Assembly: GCA_039819115.1 (NCBI GenBank)
Contig: JBCBST010000066.1
Coordinates: forward strand, 1 to 17,173
Direction: 5' to 3'
Length of the DNA stretch: 17,173 nt
Source of the DNA: JBCBST01 sp039819115
GTDB lineage: Bacteria > Bacteroidota > Rhodothermia > Balneolales > Balneolaceae
Part shown: piece after piece, positions 8,201 to 15,780 of the stretch
Layout: every line of letters begins with the position of its first letter
Numbering within the stretch: position 1 is the stretch's first letter
The notes under the pieces: model-generated
Told to the model about the DNA's origin: nothing
The model's input: the letters and a program-made list of their open reading frames with translations, nothing else
Database searches by the model: none
Program-made: the position numbers and the translations under genes

Positions 8201-9094
8201 TTATTTCATGAGCTCAACCAAACGCTCTGCTATGTCTGGTGAACGAAGTAGTTCTTCGACGGGAATCTCCATCTCCTGTATACCTGCAGGAGTAATCAAG
8301 GTGGAAACCGTAGCATTTTGAACAGGCAAGCTGAATAAACAGGTGTTAACACCTTGCTCATTTAGAACGGCATTTAAAACGGTACCTCCCTCCCGTGTTG
8401 CAGAACAGGTGATGGCCAATTGGTATCGGTCATTATGGAGGGGGATAGCATAATATCCGTCAAAACCAAAGCGTAACGGTAGTTCGGCGAAGCTGAGATA
8501 AACCGGGTTTTGAGAAGAAGGGTCGAGGAACCATTGTGAGAGTATGGCAGATAGATGTTCTTCTACAGGAAGGGTGTGATGTTCACCAGCAAACCCCCTG
8601 TCCCGCCAATATGCGAAGGTTTTTTTCTTGGATATTGGAAAGGGCTCAGCAAACAGTGAATGTGGAGGATGTGTATGGGTTGAGGTTGTTCCGTCTTCAT
8701 AGGAAATCCAGATATCCTGTATGCCATTGGTCAATAAACCAAAAGGAGCGTTCAGAACTTCATTATAGCGACCGTATTGCAGAGCAGTCTGCTCCGTCAG
8801 ATGTACATCGGGTTCCTTGCATTCAACCAAAAGTAAAGGTTTAACCGCTTTATCGAATACCACGATGTCTGTACGGGAAGAGGATTTGTCACCCGGTAAA
8901 TGAACGGGATGTTCAAAGGCCATCCGGGTTTGAGAAACACCCATGGCCAACAGAACCTCCACTGTCTTAAGTCGCACACGCTCTTCTGGTCTCTGCTTGT
9001 ACTGCTTTTTGAGAATGGGATTCCAGAGATGTTTTTCCCGACCGCTGAATCGAACCATCGGAAAATGAAAACGGGTAATACTATCCGTACTCAC
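8201..9094 (-). CDS. Stand-alone HsdR N-terminal-like PD-(D/E)XK protein
   Basis: The 297-residue product matches the N-terminal domain of type I restriction HsdR subunits (HSDR_N) in its first 140 residues. The nuclease-fold motif appears as RTDIVVFD (74-81, D76), then LLVECKEP (88-95, E91 and K93), with the following QYGRYN (106-111) as in HsdR motif III. There is no helicase domain, and no hsdM or hsdS nearby, so it is not a restriction system. Related stand-alone proteins are widespread in Bacteroidota as chromosomal genes of unknown role. The C-terminal half (about 150-297) has no signature that I recognise. The start is a GTG at 9094 with GAGGA six bases upstream, one of the better ribosome sites here. 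It lies 27 bp after yidC and before pepP, inside the cluster. Confidence 0.72.
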   Translation of the reverse strand: MSTDSITRFHFPMVRFSGREKHLWNPILKKQYKQRPEERVRLKTVEVLLAMGVSQTRMAFEHPVHLPGDKSSSRTDIVVFDKAVKPLLLVECKEPDVHLTEQTALQYGRYNEVLNAPFGLLTNGIQDIWISYEDGTTSTHTHPPHSLFAEPFPISKKKTFAYWRDRGFAGEHHTLPVEEHLSAILSQWFLDPSSQNPVYLSFAELPLRFGFDGYYAIPLHNDRYQLAITCSATREGGTVLNAVLNEQGVNTCLFSLPVQNATVSTLITPAGIQEMEIPVEELLRSPDIAERLVELMK

Positions 9095-9121
9095 TCCTGT
9101 TCCTCATGGTAAAGCAGCATA

Positions 9122-10897
9122 TCAGGCGGAAGCTGCTTCTTTTTTAGCGTGTATGTTGCGTTTAATAACAATCTGCTGGATTACAGAAAGCACATTGAAT
9201 ATGAGATAGTATAAGCTCAACCCCGATGCAAAATTATTGAAGATGAACAACAGCATTACGGGGAAAATGTACTGCATTACTTTCATCTGCTGAGCCATCG
9301 GATTGGTGGCTCCGGTACTCGCTCCTCCGGTCAAACGGCTTTGAACAACCATTACCGCGGTCATCATTAGCACAAAGCCGGCGATTTGGTCACCCATAAA
9401 AGGAATGCTGAACGGCAGGTTGATGATGTAATCGGGTGCGGAAAGATCCTGCGCCCATAAAAAACCTTCCTGGCGGAGTAGCATGGAGTTCTGGAAGAAC
9501 CGCCACAACGTGATCAGAATGGGGAACTGAAGCAGGTTGGGTAAACAACCACCAAGAGGGTTTACTTTCTCTTTACGGTACAGCTTCATGGTTTCCTGCT
9601 GTTGCTTCTGGGGATTGTCTTTATACTTTTCCTGTAATTCCTTCATTTTTGGCTGCAAATCCTGCATTGCTGCCATGCTTTTGTAGCTCTTGTAGGTAAG
9701 CGGTGAGAGTACGAGTTTTATCGACGCTGCGAAAATAATAATGATGATACCCACATTACTCACAATGCCGCTCATAAACTCAAAGAACGGAATTACTAAA
9801 AAGCGGACAAAGGGATCCGAGAACCAACGCAGCCAGCTCCAGCCCACATCCACCATGTCGTAGGCATGATCGTCAAAGTCCTTTAGCTCGGCATACCGCA
9901 TAGGACCTACATATAACTGGTAGGATATGGTTTCGTTTGCGGGGATGTCGGATCGTACCGATGAAGTATAATCATGACGAGTGAGCGGATCATCGCTTTC
10001 ACCGGTTACTTCACCACGCATTTCAGCCGCTTCGGTTGGGGTGGTGGGTTTGATGATTTGGGTAAAGAACTTGGTTTTGGTTGCCACCCAGTCAATGGTG
10101 CCATTTATCGTGATGTCTTCAGCACCGGAGTCATCAATTTTGAATTTTTCAAGCTCGCCACCTGCATATACATAGGCTGTCGTTTCCAGTGCATCCTGAG
10201 TTTTATCTTTCTCCGTGAAGGGAAGAGGAGATGTCCATCCTAAATCGACACTGCGCCCAACGATAAAGGAGCTGGTTCCTTTAAACGTGACATCAAGCTC
10301 CATGGCGTGGCTATCACCAAAGAAGGTATAGGTAAACAGAATTTCCCCACCGTTGGATGCTGGAAGAGCATAGGTGAGTTCAGCCTGTCCTCCTTCCTCA
10401 ACAGAGATGGAGGATTGATAGCGAATAGGTGTAAAGCGAAGGTTCTTGGTATCGATGTTATAGTTTTCGGTGGACAAAAAGCCCAACGAATAAGCAGCTA
10501 TTGCAGAATCACTGATCAGTTCTACTGGGGTTCCGTCCCATGTGTTGTACCCAGTAAGTACGAATGATATCGGTGCAGCTCCCTGGTTAGAGAAGACAAT
10601 CCGGTAATTTGGAGTTTCCACCACCGTGTTCATTAGGGCAGTATCTACCGAAGCAAAATATTGGCTGTTAACAACAGGTTGTACCTGATCGGGAACTCGT
10701 TCTCCAATCTCCTCATTTTCGGCAGCTATCCGTTGATCTCTAAGCATTTCTACTTGCTCCAGTGCTGCTAAACTATCCTGTATGGCTTGTTCCCGGCGCT
10801 GCTGGGCAAGTTCTTCTTCAGAAGGCATAGTAAAATAAAACCAGCCCAACATGAGTAAGAAGATAAGGGCTAAACCGGTTGCGGTGTTTTTATCCAA
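9122..10897 (-). CDS. yidC: Membrane protein insertase YidC
   Basis: The 591-residue product is the Gram-negative form with a large periplasmic domain. It inserts proteins into the inner membrane, alone or with SecYEG. Membrane segments are about 8-24, 378-398, 452-470, 504-522 and 541-577, with the periplasmic beta-domain between the first two. The conserved cytoplasmic part SPLTYKSYKSMAAMQDLQPK begins at 398, and LGGCLPNLLQFPI (448-460) is typical. Where E. coli has the groove arginine, this protein has K394, as I recall for related phyla. The start is a TTG, giving MDKNTATGLALIF, the usual family N-terminus, so the rare start is credible. It follows rnpA after 12 bp in the conserved rpmH-rnpA-yidC order. 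Confidence 0.96.
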   Translation of the reverse strand: MDKNTATGLALIFLLMLGWFYFTMPSEEELAQQRREQAIQDSLAALEQVEMLRDQRIAAENEEIGERVPDQVQPVVNSQYFASVDTALMNTVVETPNYRIVFSNQGAAPISFVLTGYNTWDGTPVELISDSAIAAYSLGFLSTENYNIDTKNLRFTPIRYQSSISVEEGGQAELTYALPASNGGEILFTYTFFGDSHAMELDVTFKGTSSFIVGRSVDLGWTSPLPFTEKDKTQDALETTAYVYAGGELEKFKIDDSGAEDITINGTIDWVATKTKFFTQIIKPTTPTEAAEMRGEVTGESDDPLTRHDYTSSVRSDIPANETISYQLYVGPMRYAELKDFDDHAYDMVDVGWSWLRWFSDPFVRFLVIPFFEFMSGIVSNVGIIIIIFAASIKLVLSPLTYKSYKSMAAMQDLQPKMKELQEKYKDNPQKQQQETMKLYRKEKVNPLGGCLPNLLQFPILITLWRFFQNSMLLRQEGFLWAQDLSAPDYIINLPFSIPFMGDQIAGFVLMMTAVMVVQSRLTGGASTGATNPMAQQMKVMQYIFPVMLLFIFNNFASGLSLYYLIFNVLSVIQQIVIKRNIHAKKEAASA

Positions 10898-10909
10898 TGG
10901 AAAGTGAGT

Positions 10910-11332
10910 TTATTGAGTTAACGAGTTAGGGAGCTGAGTGCACAGCTGCTGAAGCGCGTGTACTACATCCTGCTCTACTTGTTTCCAGTCGTCTAATGCG
11001 ATTCGTGCGATGAAAAGGTAATGAACACTATATTCTAATGTAGAGAATAAAGAGCGGGTACTATCCTGGTTCAGTCGGTAAGCCTCACGCATCAGGCGTT
11101 TAGCCCGAGCGCGTTTAACGGCATTGCCAATTCGTTTAGGGGCAACAAATCCCACAAGATAGGAGGGCGATTCGTTCTGAAATATGGTATATCGTAACGT
11201 AAAAGACGTTGTTGTTATAAATTCTGAGCGGGAAAAAAGCCGGTCAAAATTTCGCCTACCCCTTAGAATATGGTGTTTTGGAAGCTTGAAGGAGCCTTTG
11301 CCTTCGTTATTTAGCTCCTTTTTGCTCATCAC
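10910..11332 (-). CDS. rnpA: Ribonuclease P protein component
   Basis: The 140-residue basic protein (usual 110-130) binds the RNase P RNA and helps tRNA 5' processing. Typical segments are ILRGRRNFDRLF near the N-terminus and the conserved helix GNAVKRARAKRLMREAYRLN in the middle. In most members the helix reads R-N-R; here it is R-A-R, so the asparagine is replaced. The start is GTG 11332 or the adjacent ATG 11329 (the ATG is more likely). The coding region overlaps the 3' end of rpmH by about 23-26 bp in another frame, which explains an N-terminal extension of roughly 15 residues that is poor in family similarity. This order is conserved in bacteria. Confidence 0.93.
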   Translation of the reverse strand: MMSKKELNNEGKGSFKLPKHHILRGRRNFDRLFSRSEFITTTSFTLRYTIFQNESPSYLVGFVAPKRIGNAVKRARAKRLMREAYRLNQDSTRSLFSTLEYSVHYLFIARIALDDWKQVEQDVVHALQQLCTQLPNSLTQ

Positions 11333-11465
11333 TTACGGTAAGCTTATGGCGACCTTTAGCTCGTCGAGCCGACAACACGCGTCTTCCATTCTTGGTGCTC
11401 ATGCGCTCACGGAATCCGTGCTTGTTCTTACGCTTCCTGTTGCTGGGTTGAAATGTACGTTTCAT
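11307..11465 (-). CDS. rpmH: 50S ribosomal protein L34
   Basis: The 52-residue product begins MKRTFQPSNRKRKNKHGFRE and continues RMSTKNGRRVLSARRAKGRH, the classic L34 sequence, with a lysine-rich tail typical of Bacteroidota-type L34. It is a small, strongly basic protein of the large ribosomal subunit. The start at ATG 11465 and stop at 11307 were read directly. It is the first gene of the leftward cluster, followed by overlapping rnpA and by yidC, so a promoter for the cluster should lie in 11466-11710. I could not identify that promoter by its hexamers. Confidence 0.97.
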   Translation of the reverse strand: MKRTFQPSNRKRKNKHGFRERMSTKNGRRVLSARRAKGRHKLTVSDEQKGAK

Positions 11466-11590
11466 GGATTGTTACTTACTTCAATTCAAAAAAAGAAACG
11501 TAAAATAGGCAAAACCTAAGAGACTTGGAATACATTGTTTGGCAATATTTAGAGTATGTCTGATTGAAGAGAAAATGTAGAGTATTGACG

Positions 11591-11616
11591 AAGTTCTAAT
11601 ATTAATTAGAGAACTT
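11591..11616. repeat. AT-rich imperfect palindrome
   Basis: The arms AAGTTCT (11591-11597) and AGAACTT (11610-11616) are perfect 7-bp inverted repeats. An alternative pairing, AAGTTCTAAT with ATTAGAGAACTT, gives ten pairs with a two-base bulge. The site is too AT-rich and lacks a U-run to be a normal terminator, and both flanking genes point away from it, so a protein-binding site or an element of a regulatory region is more likely. Confidence 0.6.
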
Positions 11617-11634
11617 TCTCTTGGTAAATTCGGG

Positions 11635-11651
11635 TCTACATCTTATCTACA
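11635..11651 (+). promoter_or_regulatory. Paired TCTACA direct repeat (11-bp period) upstream of the zinc-ribbon gene
   Basis: The site TCTACATCTTATCTACA consists of two TCTACA copies exactly 11 bp apart, one helical turn, and ends 59 nt before the ATG at 11711. It is the best copy of the motif seen four times in the window. The spacing suits a tandem dimer of an OmpR/PhoB-type regulator; the second half reads TTATCTACA, also near a DnaA box. The function is inferred. Confidence 0.45.
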
Positions 11652-11710
11652 TAAGACAATTTGGAAGGGTTTTAGTTCTTATAGTTGGTTGACGTAACAA
11701 ACGAGGGTTT

Positions 11711-11896
11711 ATGAGTTCAGAGAATGCACCTAAGCGATGTACCAGATGTCTGGCAGAAAGAGACAAGCCACACCCAACACTCAGCTTTGTTGTACAATTG
11801 AAAAAGACGACATACAAAAATGAGGCGGCGTTTCTCTGTCAGCGATGCTACATCCGTAATACTATTTCAGTTCAGGAAAAAGCGATTAAGAAATAA
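11711..11896 (+). CDS. Small four-cysteine zinc-ribbon-like protein, function unknown
   Basis: The 61-residue product has two CxxC pairs, C10-x2-C13 (RCTRC) and C43-x2-C46 (LCQRC), about 30 residues apart, as in small zinc ribbons and treble-clef proteins. The surface is basic, with K31, K32, K58, K60 and K61 among others, so nucleic-acid or protein binding is possible. No family is recognised with certainty. An AGGG sequence a few bases before the ATG at 11711 is a reasonable ribosome site, and the gene stands on its own upstream of the nuclease gene with 71 bp between. A CTACA repeat pair lies upstream and may control it. I judge it a real gene by the four-cysteine pattern and the ribosome site. 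Confidence 0.65.
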   Translation: MSSENAPKRCTRCLAERDKPHPTLSFVVQLKKTTYKNEAAFLCQRCYIRNTISVQEKAIKK

Positions 11897-11946
11897 CAGA
11901 TTTTTCTAATCATATCTTAATCCCACTTGAATCAAAGTCTTGTTAA

Positions 11947-11970
11947 CATGCATAAAACACAGTATGCATG
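11947..11970 (+). repeat. Inverted repeat covering the start codon of the nuclease gene
   Basis: CATGCAT (11947-11953) and ATGCATG (11964-11970) are perfect 7-bp inverted repeats with a 10-bp spacer, and the ATG of the nuclease gene (11968-11970) lies in the right arm. In RNA it would form a short hairpin that hides the start codon. It could also be an operator. Both are inference; there is no visible Shine-Dalgarno here. Confidence 0.45.
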
Positions 11971-13902
11971 AAAAAACTAGTACTTGGGATGGTCTGCATG
12001 GTGATATGCAGTCCGCTTTATTCACAAAATCAATCAATAGCACCCACTCTTTCTGGTGATGAGCTTCTCCAATTTTTAAGACAGGACTACTCGGTAACGA
12101 ATTCCCGGAGCTACAGCAGCGCAAGGGACGCCATGTTTGATGATATTGATGGTGTAAGTGGTACCATCACCTGCGTATACACCGGATATGCGGTTAGTTT
12201 TTCTAATCGCCAGGATGCACAATCTAAAGGGTTCAACACGGAACATACATGGCCTCAAAGCTTTTATGATCAAAGTTCTCCTATGCGTACTGATATCCAT
12301 CACCTGTTTCCGACACGTAGTGATGTGAATAGCGCCAGAAGTAATTATGATTTTGATGAAATTCCCGATCAGCAAACGAATCGTTGGTACCGGTTGGCGG
12401 TAAACCAAAGCACAATACCTGGTTCAAACATTGATGAATGGAGCGAGGTTGATAACAACCGTTTTGAACCAAGAGAAGATCATAAAGGCAATGTTGCCCG
12501 CGCCATGTTTTATTTCTGGGCCATTTATCAAACCAATTCGAGCGTAGTAAATGATAACACCGACAATGAAGCATTCTTCGACAGGATGAAAGACGTAGTG
12601 CTAACCTGGCACGACGCCGATCCGGTAGACGCTACTGAAGTGGCCCGAAGCAATGCCATCGCTTCTGTTCAGGGGAACCAAAACCCATTTGTACACGACA
12701 CCACATTGGTGCGACGGGCTTTTTTTGGTGGTAATACTGTAAATCCTGATCCTACGCCAAATCCGTTAACGGGTAAGGTTACCTCCATTGAAAACGCATT
12801 TTTCGACGTTTCGTACGATATGGGGAATATGACAGAAGTGGTGAGATTCACCTACAGTAACAGTTTTGAGGCATTAGATACATTAGCACAACCCTTTAAC
12901 ATAGCAGATTATGACAGCATACAAAGTGCTCGTATCGAATGGATAGCCGGCGAAGGAGAAGATGAGCGAATAGCTGACCGGTTAACGGTAATCGCATTTG
13001 AAGTATCGGCCGATACCGGAGGGCAGGATACCACAGGGTTTGGTTCTTTTCAGTCATCCGATTTATTGATTACCGGTGTAATTGATGGTCCATTAAGTGG
13101 GGGGACACCAAAAGCGGTCGAGCTTTTTGCACTGGAAGACATCGCAGATTTATCCCGGTTTGCTATTGGCTCTGCCAATAACGGTAGTGGAACAGACGGT
13201 GTGGAATTGGTTCTAGGCGGCAGTGCATCGAAGGGGGCGTTTATTTACGTGGCAACCGAAGAAAATGCATTCAATACCTGGTTTGGGTTTAACCCCACAC
13301 TGGTTAACGATTTTGCAACAGCCATAAACGGAAATGATGCCATTGAGCTATTTTACGATTCTACGGCTCAGTTTTCTGGTGGAGAACAGGTTGTTGATAT
13401 ATTCGGAGCGGTTGATGGCGACGCTTCCTCTGATGGCTGGAATTATGCTAATGGCTGGGCGTATCGCAATAACTTTACGGCCTCCGACAGTTCAATATTT
13501 AATATTGATAACTGGTTTTTTTCGGGTGTGGATGCATTAAACAGCGAGTCAACCAATGCTTCTGCCTCTATGCCTTTCCCCGCAGGTACGTATCAACCGG
13601 GTCAACAAGTATCTACCGTTCGAAATGAGGAGCTGCCGGATAACTTTGAGTTACATCAGAACTACCCGAACCCATTCAACCCGGTCACTCAGATTTCCTA
13701 CACAATTGATCAGGCGGGTTGGATTCAGCTTACGGTATACGATGCCCTGGGTAGAAGAATTTCGAATCTTGTAAATCAGCAGCAATCAACGGGACAGTAC
13801 GTTGTTACTTTTAACGCATCCTCGTATCCGACCGGAGTCTATTTTTATCAGCTTTCCAGAAACGGGATCGCACAAACGCGCTCGATGATGCTGATTAAAT
13901 AG
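11968..13902 (+). CDS. Secreted endonuclease I with T9SS sorting domain
   Basis: The 644-residue product has a signal peptide (1-20, ending LYSQ), then an endonuclease I domain (about 30-255), a lamin-tail-like beta domain (about 360-530), and a C-terminal T9SS type A sorting domain (about 557-644). The nuclease core shows NTEHTWPQSF (90-99; E92, H93, the expected metal and general-base residues), MRTDIHHLFP (106-115) and NSARSNYDF (121-129), as in the Vvn/EndA family that degrades DNA (and RNA). The tail has NYPNPFNP (565-572), YDALGRRI and PTGVYFYQL, the marks of outer-membrane T9SS substrates. It may serve nucleotide or phosphate scavenging. Its 3' end overlaps the TPR regulator gene by 8 bp, tail to tail. 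Confidence 0.9.
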   Translation: MKKLVLGMVCMVICSPLYSQNQSIAPTLSGDELLQFLRQDYSVTNSRSYSSARDAMFDDIDGVSGTITCVYTGYAVSFSNRQDAQSKGFNTEHTWPQSFYDQSSPMRTDIHHLFPTRSDVNSARSNYDFDEIPDQQTNRWYRLAVNQSTIPGSNIDEWSEVDNNRFEPREDHKGNVARAMFYFWAIYQTNSSVVNDNTDNEAFFDRMKDVVLTWHDADPVDATEVARSNAIASVQGNQNPFVHDTTLVRRAFFGGNTVNPDPTPNPLTGKVTSIENAFFDVSYDMGNMTEVVRFTYSNSFEALDTLAQPFNIADYDSIQSARIEWIAGEGEDERIADRLTVIAFEVSADTGGQDTTGFGSFQSSDLLITGVIDGPLSGGTPKAVELFALEDIADLSRFAIGSANNGSGTDGVELVLGGSASKGAFIYVATEENAFNTWFGFNPTLVNDFATAINGNDAIELFYDSTAQFSGGEQVVDIFGAVDGDASSDGWNYANGWAYRNNFTASDSSIFNIDNWFFSGVDALNSESTNASASMPFPAGTYQPGQQVSTVRNEELPDNFELHQNYPNPFNPVTQISYTIDQAGWIQLTVYDALGRRISNLVNQQQSTGQYVVTFNASSYPTGVYFYQLSRNGIAQTRSMMLIK

Positions 13903-15568
13903 TGTTCAGGAATTGGTTGAGGTTCGTCTCTTTGGTGAGAGCCAGTTTTTTGCGTAGTCGATATCGGTTTTGATCCACACTTTTCGGAGAAATATTGAGG
14001 ATGCCAGCGATTTCTTTTGATGTAAGATCGAGGCGTAAGAGCACAGCCATACGTTTTTCTTGTTGAGTCAGAGAAGGAAATTTGGAAGTAAGCGTGCGTA
14101 AAAAACCTTCTGAGGCTTGCTCTACATGCATTTCAAATTCTTCCCGTTCCCGTGTAATTCTTTGGTTTTGGTAAATCCGGTTACCCAGTTGATTAATGGA
14201 TTTAACCACTTCCGGGGTTTTAGCCTGTTGGCGGATATCAGCAAACTCAGACTTTATATTTTCCAGAAAATCATTTTTTTCCACAATGTGAAGGGCATAG
14301 TTGGTGAGTTCTTTTTGAAGATGTTCTGATTTAAGGCGGGTGTTTTCTAACTCCCGTTCGGTAATGATGCGCTGGTTTTGAAGAATTAAGCGGTCTTTTT
14401 CCAGAAGTTTAAGCGCACCTTGTCGTTTACGTATCCAGCGGATTCCTATAGCCACAACCGACCCGAACAGGAGCAGTAAGCTCAAAGTTACAGATAACCA
14501 AAAATTGCGTTCAGCCCTTGATTCTGCTTCCAGGAGCACAATTTCCTGTTGTTGTTGATCCACCTCATATTTCGTTCTTTGCTCCGCCAGCTTAGTATTT
14601 GCATCCTGGTTCAAAAGGGTATCATTAGCGATATCAAATTGTTCGTAATGATGAAGTGCACGTTCATAGTTCTCCATGGCCTTATAGGTTTGATAGAGAT
14701 TCTGGTGGGCATCCTTTTTTTCATACAGGATATTGAGCCGATCGGCTAATTCAAGGCTCCGGGATGCATATTCAATAGCTTCTTTATACGCTCCCCGCTT
14801 TCTGGAAACAGAACTTAACACCTTCAAAGGATACGTGGCCATAACATCCTGTCGGTGTTCCGTAGCAAAATCATAGGCCAACGTGCTATAGTAAATAGCC
14901 TTATCTAATGAGTCTATTTGCTCATACAGTATGCCCAGATTTAAATGGCTAATTACAATTTCGTTGGGTAAGGCCAGTTCTTCCCTGATGGCCAGCGCTT
15001 TTAGGTTATAGTGAAGGGAAGAATCCACAGGTCCCGTTTCCATGTATACATTTCCTAGGCTTCCATAAAGCATAGCGATATAAACGGGATCATTCAGTCG
15101 TTGGACGATGGCTAATGCTTCCCGATAATAGTCTAAAGCCACCTCTTGTTGGTATTGGATAAAATAGATATTGCCCATTCCCCTTAGAACCTCAGCCTTA
15201 CGAATTCCAATATCACCGATTTGATCAATCAATGTATTTGCTTCATTGAACAATTCAAGACAGGCAGCGTAGTTTCCCAGGCGAAGGTGGGCGCGTCCGA
15301 GGTTTTCAATAGCCTGAATCACAAGCAATGTATCCCCGTTTTCTCGTGCATATTGAGCGGCAACCAGCGCATAGCCAAGAGCAGAATCGGGGAAAGTCTG
15401 GTTCAAAGCTCGGGTTAATCTAATCCCGGCCTGTATTTTAAGAGAATCAACCGAAGCGTGTTCTAAAACCTGAATCAGGGAATCCACCTTAGTTGTCTGC
15501 GCTTTTATCTTTGGGCATACAAAAAGCAGGGCAACACCAACAAGAGTTATGAAGCGTGGCATAATCAT
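13895..15568 (-). CDS. Transmembrane TPR regulator with C-terminal helix-turn-helix
   Basis: The 557-residue product begins with a hydrophobic segment (about 5-23), followed by tetratricopeptide repeats over about 80-310, one transmembrane segment (about 356-376), a charged coiled coil (about 385-445) and a C-terminal helix-turn-helix (about 498-542). There SLTQQEKRMAVLLRLDLTSKEIAGILNIS begins the motif; the spacing and the SxKSVDQNRYRLRKKL that follows are LuxR/GerE-like. Such proteins are widespread in Bacteroidota as membrane-spanning one-component regulators: the TPR part senses outside the cytoplasm, the helix-turn-helix binds DNA inside. The signal and target genes are not known. It converges on the nuclease gene, so co-transcription is not possible, but regulation of neighbours is plausible. 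The start at ATG 15568 is used; ATG 15562 is two codons later. Confidence 0.82.
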   Translation of the reverse strand: MIMPRFITLVGVALLFVCPKIKAQTTKVDSLIQVLEHASVDSLKIQAGIRLTRALNQTFPDSALGYALVAAQYARENGDTLLVIQAIENLGRAHLRLGNYAACLELFNEANTLIDQIGDIGIRKAEVLRGMGNIYFIQYQQEVALDYYREALAIVQRLNDPVYIAMLYGSLGNVYMETGPVDSSLHYNLKALAIREELALPNEIVISHLNLGILYEQIDSLDKAIYYSTLAYDFATEHRQDVMATYPLKVLSSVSRKRGAYKEAIEYASRSLELADRLNILYEKKDAHQNLYQTYKAMENYERALHHYEQFDIANDTLLNQDANTKLAEQRTKYEVDQQQQEIVLLEAESRAERNFWLSVTLSLLLLFGSVVAIGIRWIRKRQGALKLLEKDRLILQNQRIITERELENTRLKSEHLQKELTNYALHIVEKNDFLENIKSEFADIRQQAKTPEVVKSINQLGNRIYQNQRITREREEFEMHVEQASEGFLRTLTSKFPSLTQQEKRMAVLLRLDLTSKEIAGILNISPKSVDQNRYRLRKKLALTKETNLNQFLNTI

Positions 15569-15651
15569 TAGGTCACGGGTTATACGGGGAGGCTATGAAG
15601 GGTCAAATGAGAGCATACTAAAGCTCAGAGCCATTCACCGTGCTTTTTATC

Positions 15652-15668
15652 TCTACAAAATATCTACA
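15652..15668 (+). promoter_or_regulatory. Paired TCTACA direct repeat (11-bp period), first copy in this gap
   Basis: The site TCTACAAAATATCTACA has two exact TCTACA halves 11 bp apart. It lies 83 bp from the start of the TPR regulator gene (divergent) and 181 bp before the ATG of the 152-aa gene, followed by an AT-rich stretch (GATTTAATACATATAAGG at about 15706-15723). It matches the site at 11635 in both halves. The function is inferred. Confidence 0.42.
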
Positions 15669-15780
15669 CCTATTCTAGATGCTATTCCTGTGAACCCCGA
15701 TTTTGATTTAATACATATAAGGCTAAGTACCAGTGCAAAAATCACTGAAGAACGGTCCAATTCTGCCAGATAGGCTACTC

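Larger units (their letters stand above)
11466..11710. other. Divergent AT-rich intergenic region between rpmH and the zinc-ribbon gene; possible regulatory or origin region
   Basis: These 245 bp separate the leftward rpmH cluster from rightward genes. They hold an imperfect 26-bp palindrome, a CTACA direct-repeat pair, and an inverted single copy ATGTAGA at 11575-11581 with a degenerate partner (TCTTCA on the minus strand, 11565-11570) also 11 bp away. One half-site, TTATCTACA (11643-11651), is one mismatch from the DnaA-box consensus TTATCCACA. In many bacteria the rpmH-dnaA gap is the replication origin, but dnaA is absent here. No clear origin unwinding element was seen. The role is uncertain; it must at least contain the rpmH promoter. 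Confidence 0.3.

Noticed and set aside
8201..9094. Type I restriction-modification system
   Set aside because: Only the HsdR N-terminal-like domain is present; no helicase, methylase or specificity gene lies nearby.
15549..15773. 74-aa plus-strand frame over the TPR gene start
   Set aside because: It overlaps a well-supported gene start and a repeat-bearing gap, with no similarity and no ribosome site.
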